Shown here piece by piece: positions 1-6,273 of a stretch of DNA of 7,186 bases; positions within the stretch are counted from its first letter, which is position 1, and each line of letters begins with the position of its first letter. The notes below the pieces were generated by a model. It searched no databases. It saw only the letters and a list, made by a program, of their open reading frames with translations, and was not told the DNA's origin. Origin of the DNA: CAZKTS01 sp964555735 (GTDB lineage: Bacteria > Actinomycetota > Acidimicrobiia > IMCC26256 > PALSA-555); the NCBI GenBank assembly GCA_964555735.1, contig CAZKTS010000055.1, positions 1 through 7,186 of the forward strand. The letters are read 5' to 3'. Both the position numbers and the translations under genes were made by a program.

Positions 1-1014
1 CCCGCGCTGCTCCGGCCCGGCCGCTTCGACCGCCAGATCGTCGTGCCGCTGCCCACGCAGGAGGAGCGGGTGTCGATCCTGCGGGTCCACATGAAGGACA
101 AGCGCGTCGCCGACGACGTCAACGTCGACGTCATCGCGCGCGGCACGCCGGGCATGGCCGGCGCCGACCTCTCCAACCTCGTCAACGAGGCCGCGCTCTT
201 CGCGGTGCGCCGCGGCGACACCGACATCCACAACGAGGACTTCGACGCGGCGCGCGACCGGGTCCTCATGGGCCTCAAGCGCGAGTCGATGGCGATCAGC
301 GAGGAGGACAAGGAGGTGATCGCCTACCACGAGGGCGGTCACGCGGTCCTCGCTTACGTCCTCGATCACTCCGACCCGGTCCACAAGGTCACGATCCTCC
401 CCACCGGCATGGCCCTGGGCGTCACCCAGCAGCTGCCCGAGGAGGAGAAGCACATCTACAAGCGGGAGTACATCGCCGACTCGATCGTCGTCGCGCTGGG
501 TGGGCGCATCGCCGAGGACATCGTCTTCGGCCACACCTCCACCGGCGCGCAGAACGACCTCGTGCGCATCACCGAGATGGCTCGGCGCATGGTGCGGGAG
601 TGGGGCATGTCGGACCGGATCGGCCCGATGGCCTGGGGTTCGCAGGGCGCGGTCTTCCTCGGGGAGGACCTCGTCCACACCCGTGACTACTCCGACGACA
701 CCGCCCGCGTGATCGACGAAGAGGTCGAGCGCATCCTCCGCCAGGAGGAGAGCCGCGCCCGGCGGATCCTGCGCGTGCACCGCCGTGGCCTCGACGCCGT
801 CGCGCAGTCGCTGCTCGAGCACGAGACCCTCGACGGCGCCGAGGTGGCCCGCCTGGTCGACACTGCGATGGGCCGCAAGGCCGGCGGGTTCCGCAAGGTG
901 AAGCGGGCCGACGGCACCATCGTGGAGATGCGACCCCCGGACGAGAACGGCGGCAACGGCACCCGGGTCCGCAAGCCCCGCAAGTCCGCGCCCGCCAAGC
1001 GCGCCTCCCGCTAG
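1..1014 (+). CDS. ftsH: ATP-dependent zinc metalloprotease FtsH, 5'-truncated by window edge
   Basis: This is the C-terminal part (337 residues visible) of the membrane-bound AAA+ protease that unfolds and degrades membrane and short-lived cytosolic proteins. The frame is open from base 1, so the N-terminal membrane segments and the Walker A/B region lie outside the window. Visible parts, counted from the first codon: the end of the second region of homology with its arginines (LLRPGRFDRQ, 3-12), the AAA lid motif MAGADLSNLVNEAAL (about 52-66), the zinc-protease motif HEGGH (110-114) and the probable third zinc ligand, Asp186 in TGAQND. The metal motif has Gly where the E. coli enzyme has Ala (HEAGH); I recall the same Gly in mycobacterial FtsH. 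After the peptidase domain comes a Lys/Arg-rich tail (about 294-337), probably disordered. The gene ends at TAG 1012-1014, facing the glycosyltransferase operon. Confidence 0.97.
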   Translation, partial: PALLRPGRFDRQIVVPLPTQEERVSILRVHMKDKRVADDVNVDVIARGTPGMAGADLSNLVNEAALFAVRRGDTDIHNEDFDAARDRVLMGLKRESMAISEEDKEVIAYHEGGHAVLAYVLDHSDPVHKVTILPTGMALGVTQQLPEEEKHIYKREYIADSIVVALGGRIAEDIVFGHTSTGAQNDLVRITEMARRMVREWGMSDRIGPMAWGSQGAVFLGEDLVHTRDYSDDTARVIDEEVERILRQEESRARRILRVHRRGLDAVAQSLLEHETLDGAEVARLVDTAMGRKAGGFRKVKRADGTIVEMRPPDENGGNGTRVRKPRKSAPAKRASR

Positions 1015-1024
1015 GGATCTCGGC

Positions 1025-1055
1025 ACGTTCGACCACCGTTGCGGTGGTCGAACGT
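1025..1055. terminator. Perfect 14-bp hairpin between convergent genes, likely bidirectional terminator
   Basis: The arms 1025-1038 (ACGTTCGACCACCG) and 1042-1055 are exact reverse complements around a 3-nt loop (TTG). The hairpin lies 10 nt after the ftsH stop and 12 nt after the stop of the minus-strand thioredoxin-like gene, where a shared terminator would be expected. Neither side has a run of T, so it is not a textbook intrinsic terminator; U-poor hairpins of this sort are common in GC-rich Actinobacteria. The rest of the 53-bp gap shows nothing else. Confidence 0.75.
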
Positions 1056-1067
1056 TCCAAGAACCCG

Positions 1068-1520
1068 TCAGGCGAGGGCGCCGAGGTCGCCCTCGGGAGT
1101 GCTGCCCGGCTCGCGCACCTCGGCCACGGCCGCCCACAGATCGGTCGCCGACGTCGCGCCGACGAACGCCCGGAGCACGACGCCGGCGCGGTCGGCCACG
1201 AGGATCATCGGGATCGCGGCGATGTCGTAGCGCTCGTGCAGCTCGCGCTCGTCCTCGAACGCGAGCTCGCACACCGCGACCTCGGACGACGAGAGCGCGC
1301 TGACCTTCGGGCCGAGTCCCTGGCACGACGCGCAGGTGACCGACGAGAAGTACGCGACCAACCACGGCGCGGCCGGCGACGGGAAGTCGGCGCGGTCGAG
1401 CTGGCGCGGCACGGGGGAGGCGTCACGAGGCGGGGCGTCCGGGCGCCCCCGCCGCAAGCGCCAGGAGAGCGCGCCCGCGACCACCAGGACGAGCACGCCG
1501 ATCGCGAGCTGGACCGCCAT
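1068..1520 (-). CDS. Membrane-anchored thioredoxin-like protein
   Basis: This is a 150-residue protein with one N-terminal membrane segment (about 4-19) followed by RLRRGR and a Pro-rich linker (27-38), then a thioredoxin-fold domain (about 48-137). The redox motif is C63-A-S-C66, after the strand WLVAYFSS, and the expected cis-proline is P104 in the IAAIPMILVAD segment. A further cysteine is C84. The family carries out thiol-disulfide exchange; the partner cannot be read from sequence. There are no positive charges before the membrane segment and several just after it, so the positive-inside rule would place the redox domain in the cytoplasm, unlike TlpA/ResA-type exported thioredoxins. I recall small actinobacterial thioredoxins with the same N-terminal layout. 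The start ATG overlaps the stop of the upstream DUF5719-like gene by one base (TGATG) and has no clear Shine-Dalgarno sequence, suggesting translational coupling. It is the last gene of the operon. Confidence 0.85.
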   Translation of the reverse strand: MAVQLAIGVLVLVVAGALSWRLRRGRPDAPPRDASPVPRQLDRADFPSPAAPWLVAYFSSVTCASCQGLGPKVSALSSSEVAVCELAFEDERELHERYDIAAIPMILVADRAGVVLRAFVGATSATDLWAAVAEVREPGSTPEGDLGALA

Positions 1521-2980
1521 CAGCGGAACGGGATGGCCGCGGTCACCGAGATCCCCGGCCCCTGGAGCTGGCGCCCGACCAGGATCGGACCGTCGGCGGC
1601 GACGACCAGGACGGTGTCGGGCCCGATGCCCAGGTCACGCAGGCGGAACTCGACGCGCTGACCGGCCGGCACGGCCTGCGCCGGAGCGCTGGCCGGGCTG
1701 TTCGGATCGCCGGGCGTGTAGGCGTACACCTGCACGGTCAGGGGCCGGGTCGACGTGTTCAGCGCGCTCACGATCCCCTCCCCCGCCTCGTCGAGCCGCC
1801 CGAGGCTGAGCGCCCACCGCTCGGCGGTCGTGACCGATGCCAGCGTGCTGGCGACGCCCACCGTCGGCGCCGGGGCGGCCCAGGCGCCGAACTGCTCGGC
1901 GACCACCGGCGCGCCGGTCGTCGAGCGCAGGTCGACGCTGTAGGTGACCCCCTGGGGGATGGAGTCCCCGAAGTCGACGCGAACCACCGCACGCGGCGGG
2001 ACGTCGACCGTCTGCGGCTCGACCGTGGCGCCGGTGTCGGTGCGTACGGTCACGTCGACCTTGGTCCCGACCCGATCGAAGTTCGCGAGCGAGATCGACT
2101 GCGCGGCCCCGGCCTGCGCGTCGCCGGTGACCACGCGCCAGCGCGGGGACGGCCGCGTCGCACCGAGCGACACCGCGATCCCCTTGCGGGTGTCGGTGCC
2201 GTCGAAGAGCAGGGTGCGCTCGGCCACCACCCGGCCCGACGTGGCGTGCACCGCAGTCGCCACGCGCTCCTGGCGGCTGACCTCGTCGTGGACCGGGATC
2301 GAGACGCGCGATCGACGGGGCACCACGAGCGACTCGGTCTCGCTCGGGGCCTGGAAGCCGCTCGTGGTGAGGAACGTGACGTCGACGATCGCGTCGTCCC
2401 CGAAGGGGTTGAACAGCGCCAGCCACTCCTGGGCGCCCCGGTCGGTCGTGCCGGCCGCGAAGTACCAGGACCGCGAGGGATCGTCGGCGCACGGCCCCAC
2501 GGCCACATCGTCGCCGTTGCGCACCTCGTGCTCCACGACCGCCTGGCCGCCGACGATCTCGACCACCACCCCGACCTCGTCCGCCTCCACGAGGTCCGCG
2601 ACCTCGATCCGCTGCTGCGCGTACGTGTCGACCTGGCGGCGCTCGACCACCGGCTCACGATCGCCGCCGCCCGGCATGGCGGTGATCGTCACGTCGATCG
2701 GGTTCGGCGCGAGGTTGGCCACGATCACGGTCTCGTCGGCGCGGCCGTCCTCGTTCGAGGTGCCCTCCGCGCAGTACCAGGCCGTCGACACCGCCGACGC
2801 GGCCGGAACCGTCGGCCCGTCGGCCGCCCGGGGGCGGCCGTGCGCGACCGTCGTGCGTTCGGGCGCGCTGCGGTCGAGGGCGAGCGCGCCGACACCGCAC
2901 GCAACCACGAGCGCGAGCGCGATGAAGCCGGTGGCCGCGCCGCGCGTGGGTGACGTTCGGGCCGCCGGACGCGCACTCAC
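1520..2980 (-). CDS. DUF5719-like exported or membrane-anchored repeat protein
   Basis: This 486-residue protein has an N-terminal membrane segment (about 16-35) after a basic n-region, so the body is predicted to lie outside the cytoplasm. The segment contains VVAC (cysteine 28), which resembles a lipobox, but the hydrophobic stretch runs past it, so an uncleaved anchor is equally possible. The body shows four tandem units of about 105 residues starting at W68, W172, W281 and W389. Each begins with Trp and a Gly five or six residues on, continues with a strand pattern such as ALFNPFGDDAIVDVTFLT, and ends with a VVAE-like strand; this suggests beta-sandwich repeats. Apart from C28 the only cysteines are C70 and C164, which may pair. 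DUF5719 is assigned from the WYC-x-x-G start and operon context, from memory. The GTG start overlaps the upstream glycosyltransferase stop by 4 nt (GTGA) and has a GGGAG site 5 nt before it. The function is unknown; a partner role in envelope glycan assembly is inferred from context. Confidence 0.8.
   Translation of the reverse strand: MSARPAARTSPTRGAATGFIALALVVACGVGALALDRSAPERTTVAHGRPRAADGPTVPAASAVSTAWYCAEGTSNEDGRADETVIVANLAPNPIDVTITAMPGGGDREPVVERRQVDTYAQQRIEVADLVEADEVGVVVEIVGGQAVVEHEVRNGDDVAVGPCADDPSRSWYFAAGTTDRGAQEWLALFNPFGDDAIVDVTFLTTSGFQAPSETESLVVPRRSRVSIPVHDEVSRQERVATAVHATSGRVVAERTLLFDGTDTRKGIAVSLGATRPSPRWRVVTGDAQAGAAQSISLANFDRVGTKVDVTVRTDTGATVEPQTVDVPPRAVVRVDFGDSIPQGVTYSVDLRSTTGAPVVAEQFGAWAAPAPTVGVASTLASVTTAERWALSLGRLDEAGEGIVSALNTSTRPLTVQVYAYTPGDPNSPASAPAQAVPAGQRVEFRLRDLGIGPDTVLVVAADGPILVGRQLQGPGISVTAAIPFR
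1523..2779 (-). repeat. Four tandem about 105-residue protein repeats in the DUF5719-like protein
   Basis: In protein order, unit 1 is bases 2779-2468 (residues 68-171), unit 2 is 2467-2141 (172-280), unit 3 is 2140-1817 (281-388) and unit 4 is 1816-1523 (389-486). Each starts with Trp followed by a Gly (WYCAEG, WYFAAG, WRVVTG, WALSLG). The shared second element reads IVANLAPNPIDVTI, ALFNPFGDDAIVDVTF, SLANFDRVGTKVDVTV and SALNTSTRPLTVQVYA. The shared late strand reads AVVEHEV, RVVAERT, PVVAEQF and ILVGRQL. The copies are diverged, so this is an old internal duplication and not a DNA-level tandem repeat. Confidence 0.65.
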
Positions 2981-5900
2981 GCTTGCTCCCAGAACTCGAC
3001 GTCATCGCCGAGGAGCTCGAGGTCGTCGATGAAGTCGCGGTGCGTGCGCTCGTGGCGTTCCACCCGGGCCGCTTGGTGGCGCTCTCGGGTCACGGCCCGC
3101 CGGCCACGCGACCACCAGACCACGGCGATGATCCACAGCGCGAGCTCGAGCAGGAGGAGCCCGTAGACCTGGAGCTGGCCGTCGTGCGCCAGCTCCACCG
3201 TGCCGCGCGCCTCGAGCGGGAACGAGTTGACGACGCCGAACGCCTCGGCGTGGCCGAGGTCGCGTCCGCCGCTCGACGCGCTCCAGCCCTCGTCGAACGC
3301 CTCGGCGAGGAGCACCTGACCGGGCGGGACCGGCGCGTCGTGGATCGGCTCGGCATCGGAGAGGTCCACACCCACCGACGACGCCAACGGCGACACGTCG
3401 CCCGTCGGCACCTCGTCGGCCGCCGGGGGCGGGACGAGCGCGCGCGCCGGCGCCCAGGAGAGGTTCTCGTAGAGCGCGAGACCGGTCGGGCTCCCGAGCT
3501 CCGCGAGGTCGAGCTGGTCGGACAGGCCCCGGGCGACGCCTCGTGGGGCGTCGACGACCTCACCGCCCTCGCCGTTGCGGTCGGTGAGCACGACGTACCT
3601 CACGCCGAGTGGAGCGAGGATGCGACCCAGACGACTGGTGTCGCCGTCGAGCGCGGTGGTGACCGCATCGGCGATCACCGCGTCGTCCTCGGTCACCGGC
3701 GCGCGCAGCAGCGCGCGTGCGTCACCGGGACCGTTGCGGGTGAGCGCGTACGAGAGCGCGTCGTCGATCTCGACGGGGTCCGTGGGGAGCACCGACGGGT
3801 CCCCGAGCCAGAGGATCCGGAACTGCCCCTCGCCCTGGAGGTCCGACGTGAACGCGAGGGTGGTGCTCCCCCACCCTTCCGACGCGCGCCACCGGCCGTC
3901 GAAGACGTCGCCGACGAACCCGAGCACCCCGACGACGAGTCCGGCGATCGCGACCGCACCCACGATGCGACGCCACGCGATCCGCCGGCCGCCCCGAAGG
4001 TCACCGATCGCGCCGGCCGTGGCTCCGGCCGCGATGGCCAGGCCGAGTGCGGCGATCGCGAGGCCGGCCTCCGGTGCCGGGACCGCGACCTCGGGAGCCA
4101 GGCGTGCAGGGAGGTAGACCGCGGCGTAGCCAAGGATCGCGAGCGACCAGCCGCGGATCGCCCACGCGAGGCGCGGCCCGCGCGCGAGGACCAGCGCGGC
4201 GGCGGCCGCGAGCAGCACGCCCCACGCGGCGATGCCGCCACCGTTGGGTCCGGTCTCGAACCGGAGCACCTGGGCGAGGTCGAGGTCCGGACGGAACGCC
4301 ACGCCCCACGCGGCGCGGTCGCCGCCGACGTCGGCCTCGATCGCGGTCCACGGGATCAGCAGGAGCGCCGCGCCCGCCGCGGCGACCAACGCGGCACCGA
4401 GCGCGCGCAGCGCCGCCGCCGACTCGTGCGCGAGCGGTGCCACCAGGAGGAAGAAGAGCGCGGCGGCGAACGACACGAGGATCGCCGGCGGATACCAGGC
4501 AGTGGCGATCGCGGTGACGATCACCAAGCCGAGCAGCGGTCGGCGGCCGGCGGTCGTGCCCGCGAAGCCCGCTGCTCGCACCAGGAGGGTGAGGAGGAAC
4601 GGCGCGAGCGCATAGAGCATGAGCGGACCGAGTCGGCCGTTGGCGACGTCGTTGCGGGGCACCGCGATCACGCCGTAGACGAGCGCGCTCACCGCGCCGG
4701 CGCTGATGGTGCCGTCGAGGGCCCGGGTCAGCCGGAACGCCCCGTACGACCCGACCAGGAATCCGGCCACGACGAGCAGGCTCTGCGCGAGCCCGGTGCT
4801 CCCGAGGAAGATGGTCCCGAGGCCGGCCATGAACGCCAGCGCCGGCGGTGCGGCCGAGGTCGACCCGAGGTCGGTGTGCCGCCATGCCGACGACAGCTCG
4901 CCGATCAGGGAGCTGACGCTCGGCCACGGCATGAGCGTGCCGATCTCGGGCACGCCCTGCGTGATCAGGTCGCGCGAGCCGAGCAGGACGAGCGCGAGGA
5001 AGGCCACGAACGCAAACGTCGCGGGGTGGCGGAGCGCGTCCCCGGCCGTCTCCAGCGCGTCGCGCCCGCGATCGCCGATGCTCTCCATGCGCTCGTCGGC
5101 ATGATGCTGGGCGAGGAACGCGCCGAAGCTCGCACCCGCGCCGACCTGGAGCTCATGGAGCTCGCGGTCCGGGATCTGACGCTGCGCCTGCGCTTGCTTG
5201 CGCGCGGCCTTGTACCGGCGCCGATGGAAGAGATTCCACCACCACGCGCCCAGTCCCGCGAACGCCGCTCGTCGTCGGCTGGTGACGGAGAACAGCACCG
5301 CCTCCACGAACGCGACGGTGAGCGCGAGCGGCACGACCCACAGCAGCGTCCGCGCGGAGTAGCAGGTGAGCACCACCCGGGCGCGGCGGCGCGCCACGTC
5401 GCGAGGCGTCGGGGTGTCGATCGCGGCACGATCCCCGGCGGCCTCGTAGTGCCGCGCCCGCGCGTCCGGCGCGACGACGACGCGTGCACCCGCGAGGCGC
5501 GCGCGCCAGCACAGGTCGAGGGCCTCCGAACCGGGGAACGTGTCGGGATCGAAGCCGTCGAACTCGTCGAAGAGGTCGGCCCGCACGAGCATCGCCGCAC
5601 TCGACACGTAGAACACGTCGCGGACCGCGTCGTGCTGCTCCTGGTCGACTTCCCCCGGCTCGATGCCGGTGTGCGAGCCCCCGAGCCGGTCGATGGACCG
5701 GCCGACCTCGAGCAGCACGCTCGGATCGTTGGCATCGACGAGCTTCGGGCCGACGACCGCCGCATTCGAGCGGAACGCCTCCTCGACCATGATCCGCACC
5801 GCCGGCGGGTCGAGCGCGACGTCGTCGTGGCACACGAGGAAGAAGGTCGCCCCCTGCACGGCTTCGAGCGCTTCGTTGGCCGCGCCCCCGAACCCCGGGT

Positions 5901-6162
5901 CGCCACCCAGCCGGCGCACGAACGCACCCGGGAGCGCGGCCGCGACCCGGTCGGTCGGGTCGCGCTCGGAGCCGGCGTCGACGACGAGCACGCTGAGCCC
6001 CGGGTAGTCCTGGGCACCGAGGGCGGCGAGGCACTCCTCGAGGAAGGAGCCGGGGTTGCGGGTCACCACCACCGCCACGACCGCGGGCGCGGCGTCGGCA
6101 GGCGGGCCCTCCGCAGGCGCCCCGGCCATGGGGGCGCCAGGAGGCGGCATCGCCGTGCTCAC
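2977..6162 (-). CDS. Fused GT2 glycosyltransferase / polytopic YfhO- or AftD-like GT-C membrane protein
   Basis: This 1061-residue membrane protein has two enzymatic-looking halves. Residues about 27-245 are a GT-A family 2 domain: nucleotide-site strand VVAVVVTRNPG, then VLVVDAGS, PGFGGAANEAL (89-99), the DXD-like H112-D-D114 and the acceptor-side motif EALDLCWRARLAG (213-225). A membrane segment (272-292) and a basic cytoplasmic linker (296-380) follow. Residues about 383-750 hold some ten further hydrophobic segments. Residues 752-997 form a large domain, predicted extracytoplasmic, with ILAPLGVRYVVLTD, ALYENLSWAPARA and LLAEAFDEGWSAS, which resemble C-terminal motifs of YfhO-type and AftD-type GT-C proteins as I recall them. 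A last membrane segment (998-1017) and a charged tail finish the protein. The expected job is transfer of a sugar to an envelope glycan or lipid-linked acceptor; donor and acceptor are unknown. GTG at 6162 is chosen because a TANNNT hexamer ends 6 nt upstream, fitting a leaderless mRNA; ATG at 6150 is the alternative. Longer in-frame starts would run into the divergent gene. Confidence 0.88.
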   Translation of the reverse strand: MSTAMPPPGAPMAGAPAEGPPADAAPAVVAVVVTRNPGSFLEECLAALGAQDYPGLSVLVVDAGSERDPTDRVAAALPGAFVRRLGGDPGFGGAANEALEAVQGATFFLVCHDDVALDPPAVRIMVEEAFRSNAAVVGPKLVDANDPSVLLEVGRSIDRLGGSHTGIEPGEVDQEQHDAVRDVFYVSSAAMLVRADLFDEFDGFDPDTFPGSEALDLCWRARLAGARVVVAPDARARHYEAAGDRAAIDTPTPRDVARRRARVVLTCYSARTLLWVVPLALTVAFVEAVLFSVTSRRRAAFAGLGAWWWNLFHRRRYKAARKQAQAQRQIPDRELHELQVGAGASFGAFLAQHHADERMESIGDRGRDALETAGDALRHPATFAFVAFLALVLLGSRDLITQGVPEIGTLMPWPSVSSLIGELSSAWRHTDLGSTSAAPPALAFMAGLGTIFLGSTGLAQSLLVVAGFLVGSYGAFRLTRALDGTISAGAVSALVYGVIAVPRNDVANGRLGPLMLYALAPFLLTLLVRAAGFAGTTAGRRPLLGLVIVTAIATAWYPPAILVSFAAALFFLLVAPLAHESAAALRALGAALVAAAGAALLLIPWTAIEADVGGDRAAWGVAFRPDLDLAQVLRFETGPNGGGIAAWGVLLAAAAALVLARGPRLAWAIRGWSLAILGYAAVYLPARLAPEVAVPAPEAGLAIAALGLAIAAGATAGAIGDLRGGRRIAWRRIVGAVAIAGLVVGVLGFVGDVFDGRWRASEGWGSTTLAFTSDLQGEGQFRILWLGDPSVLPTDPVEIDDALSYALTRNGPGDARALLRAPVTEDDAVIADAVTTALDGDTSRLGRILAPLGVRYVVLTDRNGEGGEVVDAPRGVARGLSDQLDLAELGSPTGLALYENLSWAPARALVPPPAADEVPTGDVSPLASSVGVDLSDAEPIHDAPVPPGQVLLAEAFDEGWSASSGGRDLGHAEAFGVVNSFPLEARGTVELAHDGQLQVYGLLLLELALWIIAVVWWSRGRRAVTRERHQAARVERHERTHRDFIDDLELLGDDVEFWEQA
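2986..2990 (-). promoter_or_regulatory. Shine-Dalgarno site for the DUF5719-like gene
   Basis: On the minus strand GGGAG lies 5 nt before GTG 2980-2978, inside the last codons of the glycosyltransferase gene. It supports the GTG that forms the 4-nt overlap as the true start. Confidence 0.6.
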
Positions 6163-6168
6163 GGGCGG

Positions 6169-6174
6169 AGCGTA
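6169..6174 (-). promoter_or_regulatory. -10 element of a leaderless promoter for the glycosyltransferase operon
   Basis: On the minus strand TACGCT fits the actinobacterial TANNNT -10 pattern. Six bases separate it from GTG 6162, so transcription would begin at or beside the first base of the start codon. No Shine-Dalgarno sequence lies before that GTG, as expected for a leaderless mRNA. No convincing -35 box is seen at 17-18 bp. Confidence 0.5.
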
Positions 6175-6207
6175 CCCGGCAAGGCGCTCGTGACCCTCTT
6201 CACAAAT

Positions 6208-6227
6208 GCTTGCTAAAGTTAGCAAGC
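6208..6227. promoter_or_regulatory. Perfect 20-bp inverted repeat, candidate operator
   Basis: The arms GCTTGCTAA (6208-6216) and TTAGCAAGC (6219-6227) are exact reverse complements separated by AG. The AT-rich core stands out from the GC-rich surroundings. The site covers the -35 box and part of the spacer of the rightward promoter, a typical repressor position. It lies about 46-65 bp upstream of the predicted start of the leftward operon, where an activator could act. With a 2-nt spacer it is a poor RNA hairpin, so a dimeric helix-turn-helix protein site is the better reading. I saw no second copy in the window. Confidence 0.7.
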
Positions 6228-6238
6228 GCCGATACTCT
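6210..6238 (+). promoter_or_regulatory. Sigma-70-type promoter of the helical-repeat protein gene
   Basis: A -35 box TTGCTA (6210-6215), a 17-bp spacer and a -10 box TACTCT (6233-6238) make a near-consensus layout. Transcription should start near 6245, leaving a leader of about 29 nt before the ATG at 6274. The -35 box lies within the inverted repeat at 6208-6227, so a protein bound there would block RNA polymerase. Confidence 0.65.
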
Positions 6239-6262
6239 TGCATCCACGCGTTCCCCGATCTC

Positions 6263-6267
6263 AGGAG
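6263..6267 (+). promoter_or_regulatory. Ribosome binding site deciding the start at 6274
   Basis: AGGAG lies 6 nt before ATG 6274-6276. It favours this ATG over the upstream in-frame TTG at 6238, which falls in the predicted -10 box. Confidence 0.8.
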
Positions 6268-6273
6268 CACCCG

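Noticed and set aside
2896..2900. VVAC in the DUF5719-like protein as a lipoprotein signal (cysteine 28)
   Set aside because: The hydrophobic stretch continues about seven residues beyond the cysteine, so an uncleaved membrane anchor is at least as likely. It is mentioned in the gene entry but not called.
1944..3032. A 362-codon plus-strand frame opposite the DUF5719-like gene
   Set aside because: The product is Ser/Thr/Arg-rich low complexity without motifs or a ribosome binding site, and the opposite strand has a repeat protein with coupled start and stop.
2950..6216. A 1088-codon open frame on the plus strand opposite the glycosyltransferase gene
   Set aside because: Its product is Arg/Glu/His/Asp-rich low complexity with no domain, a usual antisense artefact of high-GC coding DNA. 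The minus-strand frame carries clear GT2 and membrane motifs.
6208..6227. The palindrome read as a terminator or as a CIRCE, HAIR or iron-box element
   Set aside because: The 2-nt gap is too short for a good RNA hairpin. The sequence does not match TTAGCACTC-N9-GAGTGCTAA, CTTGAGT-N7-ACTCAAG or the DtxR/IdeR box.
6238..6273. Upstream TTG start at 6238 for the helical-repeat gene
   Set aside because: The TTG falls in the predicted -10 box, so it would not be transcribed, and AGGAG points to ATG 6274.
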